A stretch of 64,000 nucleotides of DNA. Origin: JBHBQE01 sp041776485 (GTDB taxonomy: Bacteria > Bacillota > Clostridia > Lachnospirales > Lachnospiraceae). Both the position numbers and the translations under genes were made by a program. The DNA lies in the NCBI GenBank assembly GCA_041776485.1, contig JBHBQE010000020.1, forward strand, positions 1 to 64,000, given 5' to 3'. How positions within the stretch are numbered: the stretch's first letter is position 1; every line of letters begins with the position of its first letter. Under the pieces are notes generated by a model. The model was not told the DNA's origin. It did not search any database and saw only the letters and a list, made by a program, of their open reading frames with translations. Shown piece after piece: positions 59,078 to 64,000 of this stretch.

Positions 59078-62000
59078 ATGGAAAAATCTGTTTTACGACC
59101 GGTAAAATCTGGTAAGGGAATTAGAATGAGCTATTCCAGGCAAAAGGAAGTACTGGATATGCCCAACTTCATTGAAGTACAGAGAAATTCCTACCAATGG
59201 TTTTTGGACGTAGGGCTACGGGAGGCGTTTAATGATATTTCCCCAATTTATGATTTTAATGGGAAATTAAGCCTTGAATTCGTAGATTTTGAACTTTGCA
59301 GAGGCGAAGTTAAATACTCCATTAAGGAATGTAAGGATAGGGATGCCACATATGCCGCTCCCCTTAAGGTGAAAGTCAGACTCCATAATAAGGAAACCGG
59401 CGATATTAAAGAGCACACTATTTTCATGGGTGATTTGCCCCTAATGACTGACACCGGTACATTTATTATAAATGGTGCCGAACGTGTTATTGTAAGTCAA
59501 TTGGTGCGTTCTCCCGGAATTTACTATGGAATAAACCACGATAAGGTGGGTAAGCGATTGTTTACCTGTCAGGTTATACCAAGCAGAGGAGCTTGGCTAG
59601 AGTATGAAACAGACTCCAATGATGTATTTTATGTACACGTTGACAGAACAAGAAAGGTACCAATTACCGTCCTGATTAGGGCAATGGGAGTCGGTACAAA
59701 TAATGAAATCTTAGAGCTTTTCGGTGAGGAGCCAAAGATACTTGCCTCCTTCGCTAAAGATCCGTCAATAAATGAACAAACCGGCAAGGGCAGCTATGAA
59801 AGAGGAATATTAGAGCTGTACAAGAAGATAAGACCGGGAGAGCCTTTAAATGTGGAGAACGCTCAAAGCCTTATTGACTCCATGTTCTTTGACTCCAGAA
59901 GATATGATCTTGCCCATGTTGGTCGTTATAAATTCAATAAAAAGCTGGCAATGCACGCTCGTATTACAGGGCATACCTTTGCTGAGGATGTTGTAGATAT
60001 CAACACAGGAGAGGTGCTGGCAAGTGCAGGTGAGGTGTGTACTTTTGAGCAGGCAGATACCATCCAAAATGCGGCTATACCCTATGTTTGGGTAAAGGCG
60101 GTATCTGAGGATAGAAATGTTAAGGTACTGTCCAATATGATGGTGGACCTGGCAGGGTTTGTGGACTTTGATCCCAAGGAAGTTGGTATTGAGGATCTTG
60201 TTTTCTACCCTGTTTTAGAGGGACTTTTAAAGGAGGCTGCCGGAGACAGCAAGCTCCTTAAGGAGCTTATTGCCAGAGATAAGGCAGATCTTATCCCTAA
60301 GCATATTACAAAGGAGGATATATTTGCCTCCATTAACTACGGTATGCACATTGAGTGGGGAATCGGAGTTGATGATGATATTGACCATTTAGGTAACAGA
60401 CGTGTTCGTGCCGTGGGGGAATTGCTGCAGAATCAGTATAGAATTGGTCTTTCCAGACTTGAAAGAGGAGTTCGTGAAAGAATGGGTATTCAGGATGTGG
60501 AGGAGAGTACACCTCAGTCCCTGATTAATATTAAACCTGTTACTGCCGCAGTTAAGGAATTTTTTGGTTCTTCCCAGCTATCACAGTTTATGGATCAGAA
60601 TAATCCTCTGGGAGAGCTTACCCATAAAAGGAGACTTTCAGCTCTTGGTCCTGGAGGACTGTCAAGGGATAGAGCTGGTTTTGAGGTTCGTGATGTACAC
60701 TATTCCCACTATGGAAGAATGTGCCCAATAGAAACCCCTGAAGGACCTAATATCGGTTTAATTAACTCTCTGGCAAGCTATGCAAGGATAAATGAATATG
60801 GATTTATTGAGTCACCATATCGTGTAATTGACAGATCAGATCCGGAAAACCCCAGAGTTACCAATGATGTGGTATATATGACCGCAGATGAGGAGGAAGA
60901 TTTCCATGTGGCTCAAGCTAATGCAGAGCTGGATGAAAATGGATATTTCCTGAGAAACTCTGTTTCCGGTCGTTTCCGTGAGGAAACCTATGAGTACGAC
61001 AAGAGATTATTTGAGTATATGGATGTATCACCCAAGATGGTATTTTCTGTTGCTACAGGACTCATACCTTTCCTTCAAAATGATGATGCAAGCCGTGCTC
61101 TTATGGGGTCAAATATGCAGCGTCAGGCAGTTCCACTATTGGAAACAGAGGCTCCGATTATCGGAACAGGAATGGAAGGTAAGACCGCTAAGGATTCCGG
61201 TGTTACTGTTGTAGCTGAAAATGACGGAGTCGTTTCCCATGTGGAGGCAGACAGAATAGTTGTAAATAGAAGCGATGGTAATAAGGACACCTACTATCTT
61301 TCTAAGTTTATGAGAAGTAACCAGTCAAACTGCTATAACCAGAAGCCTATTGTTTTCACAGGAGATACCGTTAAAGCAGGAGAGGTTATTGCTGATGGTC
61401 CGTCTACTAAAGATGGAGAACTGGCTCTTGGACGAAATCCTCTAATCGGATTTATGACATGGGAGGGATATAACTATGAGGACGCTGTACTGATTTCTGA
61501 AAGATTGGTACAGGATGATGTATATACCTCCATTCATATTGAAGAATATGAAATAGACGCAAGAGATACAAAGCTTGGTGCCGAGGAAATCACAAGAGAC
61601 GTACCGGGAGTTGGTGACGACGCATTAAAGGATTTAGATGAAAATGGAATTATCCATATTGGAGCAGAGGTACGTGCAGGAGATATATTAGTTGGTAAGG
61701 TAACCCCTAAGGGTGAAACAGATCTTACTGCTGAAGAAAAGCTTCTAAGGGCAATCTTTGGTGAAAAATCCAGAGAGGTAAGGGATACATCCCTTAAGGT
61801 TCCGCATGGCGAGCATGGTATTGTCGTTGATACTAAATGCTTTACCAGAGAAAATGGTGATGAGCTTCCGCCTGGAGTTGACCAGTCTGTTAGAGTATAT
61901 ATTGCCCAAAAGAGAAAAATATCTGTGGGTGATAAAATGGCAGGTCGCCATGGTAACAAGGGTGTTATAAGTCGTGTTCTTCCAGTGGAGGATATGCCTT

Positions 62001-63001
62001 TCTTACCTAATGGCAGACCTCTTGATATAGTACTTAATCCACTGGGTGTTCCGAGCCGTATGAATATTGGACAGGTACTGGAGATACATTTATCTCTGGC
62101 AGCCAAGGCACTAGGATTCTCAATAGAAACTCCTGTGTTTGACGGAGCAAGAGAGGTGGATATTCAGGATACTCTTGAGCTTGCTAATGACTATGTGAAT
62201 ATGGACTTTGATGACTTCAAGAAGAAGTACAAGGACGTATTAGATAAGGGAGTTATGGACTTCCTGTTTGAAAATATTGAGCATAAAAAGGAATGGGAGG
62301 GAGTGCCTATTTCCAGAGATGGAAAGGTTATGCTTAGGGATGGACGTACAGGTGAGGAATTTGCAGCACCTGTAACAATCGGACATATGCATTACCTCAA
62401 GCTTCATCATCTTGTAGATGATAAAATTCATGCTCGTTCAACAGGTCCGTATTCACTGGTTACTCAGCAGCCGTTGGGTGGAAAAGCTCAATTCGGTGGG
62501 CAGCGTTTCGGTGAGATGGAGGTTTGGGCACTGGAGGCCTATGGTGCAGCCTATACTCTCAGGGAAATACTGACAATGAAATCCGATGATGTTATTGGAC
62601 GTGTTAAGACCTATGAGGCTATTATAAAGGGCGAAAATATTCCAGATCCGGGAGTGCCTGAATCCTTTAAGGTATTATTAAAGGAACTTCAATCCTTAAG
62701 CCTTGATGTTAAACTTTTAGATGAGTCTAATAATGAGGTTACATTGATTGAAACCAGTGAATATGGCAATACAGATATTAATGCCATTATTTCAGACAAG
62801 AATTTTGCCTTTGAAAGTCCCGGTTCAATTGAAGAAAAGGGCTTCCTTAAGCAAGAATATGATAAGGAAACGGGAGAATTCATTAATGTCAGTGATGATG
62901 AGGATGATGATCCCGACTTGTTAGATGAAGAATTTGAGGATAATTTTGAAGTAAGTGATATTGCAGCTTCTCTTGCCTCTGCTGACGCTCTTGATGAGTA
63001 A
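59078..63001 (+). CDS. rpoB: DNA-directed RNA polymerase subunit beta
   Basis: 1307 residues from the ATG at 59078, chosen because GAGGTG lies upstream and because the protein then starts [20 protein letters not shown] as in related clostridia; the frame is open to 59000. Typical blocks: rifampicin region [20 protein letters not shown] then [25 protein letters not shown], and [20 protein letters not shown] near the C terminus. The final 40 residues are acidic. With its own promoter after the membrane-protein gene. Confidence 0.98.
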   Translation: MEKSVLRPVKSGKGIRMSYSRQKEVLDMPNFIEVQRNSYQWFLDVGLREAFNDISPIYDFNGKLSLEFVDFELCRGEVKYSIKECKDRDATYAAPLKVKVRLHNKETGDIKEHTIFMGDLPLMTDTGTFIINGAERVIVSQLVRSPGIYYGINHDKVGKRLFTCQVIPSRGAWLEYETDSNDVFYVHVDRTRKVPITVLIRAMGVGTNNEILELFGEEPKILASFAKDPSINEQTGKGSYERGILELYKKIRPGEPLNVENAQSLIDSMFFDSRRYDLAHVGRYKFNKKLAMHARITGHTFAEDVVDINTGEVLASAGEVCTFEQADTIQNAAIPYVWVKAVSEDRNVKVLSNMMVDLAGFVDFDPKEVGIEDLVFYPVLEGLLKEAAGDSKLLKELIARDKADLIPKHITKEDIFASINYGMHIEWGIGVDDDIDHLGNRRVRAVGELLQNQYRIGLSRLERGVRERMGIQDVEESTPQSLINIKPVTAAVKEFFGSSQLSQFMDQNNPLGELTHKRRLSALGPGGLSRDRAGFEVRDVHYSHYGRMCPIETPEGPNIGLINSLASYARINEYGFIESPYRVIDRSDPENPRVTNDVVYMTADEEEDFHVAQANAELDENGYFLRNSVSGRFREETYEYDKRLFEYMDVSPKMVFSVATGLIPFLQNDDASRALMGSNMQRQAVPLLETEAPIIGTGMEGKTAKDSGVTVVAENDGVVSHVEADRIVVNRSDGNKDTYYLSKFMRSNQSNCYNQKPIVFTGDTVKAGEVIADGPSTKDGELALGRNPLIGFMTWEGYNYEDAVLISERLVQDDVYTSIHIEEYEIDARDTKLGAEEITRDVPGVGDDALKDLDENGIIHIGAEVRAGDILVGKVTPKGETDLTAEEKLLRAIFGEKSREVRDTSLKVPHGEHGIVVDTKCFTRENGDELPPGVDQSVRVYIAQKRKISVGDKMAGRHGNKGVISRVLPVEDMPFLPNGRPLDIVLNPLGVPSRMNIGQVLEIHLSLAAKALGFSIETPVFDGAREVDIQDTLELANDYVNMDFDDFKKKYKDVLDKGVMDFLFENIEHKKEWEGVPISRDGKVMLRDGRTGEEFAAPVTIGHMHYLKLHHLVDDKIHARSTGPYSLVTQQPLGGKAQFGGQRFGEMEVWALEAYGAAYTLREILTMKSDDVIGRVKTYEAIIKGENIPDPGVPESFKVLLKELQSLSLDVKLLDESNNEVTLIETSEYGNTDINAIISDKNFAFESPGSIEEKGFLKQEYDKETGEFINVSDDEDDDPDLLDEEFEDNFEVSDIAASLASADALDE

Positions 63002-63068
63002 GCAGGCAGAGTACAGCAGTAAACAAGGTTATCTACAAAACGGTTAAGGTAAAAAGGAGCAGGAAATA

Positions 63069-64000
63069 ATGCCAAGCTATGAAAAAAATGAATTAGCCAG
63101 TCCGGCAATTGAGTTTGATTCAATACAGATAGGTTTAGCTTCACCTGAGAAAATTCGTGAATGGTCAAGGGGTGAGGTTAAAAAGCCTGAAACAATAAAT
63201 TATGTTAAGCTTAAACCTGAAAAGGACGGACTATTTTGCGAGAAGATTTTTGGACCTACCAAGGATTGGGAGTGCCGCTGCGGAAAGTACAAAAAAATTC
63301 GTTATAAGGGTGTGGTATGTGACCGTTGTGGAGTAGAGGTTACAAAATCCAGTGTTCGAAGGGAAAGAATGGGGCATATTGAGTTGGCGGCTCCTGTTTC
63401 TCATATTTGGTTTTTCAAAGGTATTCCCTCAAGAATGGGACTGATTTTGGACTTATCGCCAAAAATTCTGGAAAGAGTGCTTTATTTTGCCTCTTATATA
63501 GTTTTAGATCCCATGGATACTGCATTGTCCTATAAGCAGGTGCTTTCTGAGGCGGAGTACCAGGAGGCAAGAAGCAAATATGGAGATGAGTTTACTGTAG
63601 GCATGGGTGCCGAGGCAATCAAGCAGCTTCTTTGTGAAATAGATCTTGATGCTGAAATAGAGGCTTTGATGGAGGAACTTGCTACCAATACTTCTCTTCA
63701 AAAGCGTCCAAGAATAGAGAAAAGACTCAAGGCATTTAAGGCGTTTAAGGAGTCCAATAATGAACCCCAGTGGATGATATTAGATGCAATACCGGTTATT
63801 CCGCCAGATTTAAGACCGATGGTTCAGTTAGATGGAGGACGTTTTGCTACCAGTGATTTAAATGATTTGTACAGAAGAATCATCAATAGAAATAATCGTT
63901 TAAGAAAGGTGCTGGATTTGGGGGCACCGGATATCATTGTACGAAATGAAAAACGTATGCTTCAAGAGGCGGTAGACGCGCTTATTGATAACGGCAGACG
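63069..64000 (+). CDS. rpoC: DNA-directed RNA polymerase subunit beta', N-terminal part
   Basis: Runs off the window after about 310 codons. Start [30 protein letters not shown] precedes the ATG. The zinc-binding motif of the clamp ([20 protein letters not shown]) lies about residues 58-77, followed by [19 protein letters not shown] and the [20 protein letters not shown] segment. Follows rpoB by 67 bases. Partial only because of the window edge. Confidence 0.98.
   Translation, partial: MPSYEKNELASPAIEFDSIQIGLASPEKIREWSRGEVKKPETINYVKLKPEKDGLFCEKIFGPTKDWECRCGKYKKIRYKGVVCDRCGVEVTKSSVRRERMGHIELAAPVSHIWFFKGIPSRMGLILDLSPKILERVLYFASYIVLDPMDTALSYKQVLSEAEYQEARSKYGDEFTVGMGAEAIKQLLCEIDLDAEIEALMEELATNTSLQKRPRIEKRLKAFKAFKESNNEPQWMILDAIPVIPPDLRPMVQLDGGRFATSDLNDLYRRIINRNNRLRKVLDLGAPDIIVRNEKRMLQEAVDALIDNGR

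Noticed and set aside
61534..62106. 190-codon minus-strand frame inside rpoB
   Set aside because: Antisense shadow of highly conserved rpoB sequence; no family features.
1..64000. CRISPR array, phage structural module, toxin-antitoxin or defence system
   Set aside because: No regularly spaced repeats and no cas, phage, nuclease-immunity or toxin gene patterns were seen on either strand.

Overview
The window reads as chromosomal DNA of a motile, low-GC, anaerobic Firmicute, most likely a clostridium of the Lachnospiraceae type. The reasons are AT-rich codon use, strong AGGAGG-type ribosome sites with several TTG/GTG starts, a type III glutamine synthetase, long-form HPF, WhiA/HprK, the FliW-CsrA pair, and a flagellar gene order resembling Bacillus/Clostridium loci. 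The genus is an inference; no 16S gene is present.

Layout. 1-850: eroded accessory DNA holding the last codons of an IS3-family transposase, its presumed terminal repeat, a tiny HTH protein and a tandem 11-bp repeat, abutting a tRNA-Gly on the minus strand. 950-8766: murI, a ROK kinase, a YhaO/YhaN-like nuclease/ATPase pair, hpf, an XRE/TPR regulator and plsC. 8803-14200: mbl/mreB followed by flagellar rod genes (flgF, flgG, rod-binding protein) and recD2. 14197-16607 (minus): a periplasmic-binding-like protein and ApbE. 16766-17927: comF and yvyF. 17998-35695: housekeeping block (DtxR/MntR regulator, valS, small ORF, TPR protein, ftsH, uvrC, hprK, M18 peptidase, murB, whiA, HPr-like, lipid kinase, glutamine synthetase III, chromate transporter pair, yfbR). 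35704-48587: late flagellar cluster (flgM, flgN-like, two flgK, flgL, fliW, csrA, flaG, fliD, fliS, a FliT-position protein, two flagellins). 48598-54651: four glycosyltransferases and a FliD-like gene on the opposite strand. 54666-64000: rpmG-secE-nusG-rplK-rplA-rplJ-rplL, a TRIC/UPF0126 membrane protein, rpoB and the start of rpoC.

How the parts work together. Sigma-28 type promoters (TAAA-N15-CCGATA-like) precede flgF, flgM, the second flgK, flaG and both flagellins, so a FlgM/sigma-28 checkpoint can be read directly from the DNA. The first flagellin leader carries a 7-bp hairpin with an AGGA loop, nearly identical to the core CsrA binding consensus, upstream of a GGAGG ribosome site; with fliW and csrA encoded 4 kb away this is a clear FliW-CsrA-flagellin circuit. 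The glycosyltransferases next to the flagellins suggest filament glycosylation (inference). In the hprK-whiA block the HPr-like protein keeps the HprK serine site but lacks the PEP-phosphorylated histidine, i.e. it looks Crh-like, and rapZ and yvcK are absent between murB and whiA. I found no CRISPR array, phage structural genes, defence island or biosynthetic cluster. The most interesting material is regulatory and flagellar rather than a wholly new system.
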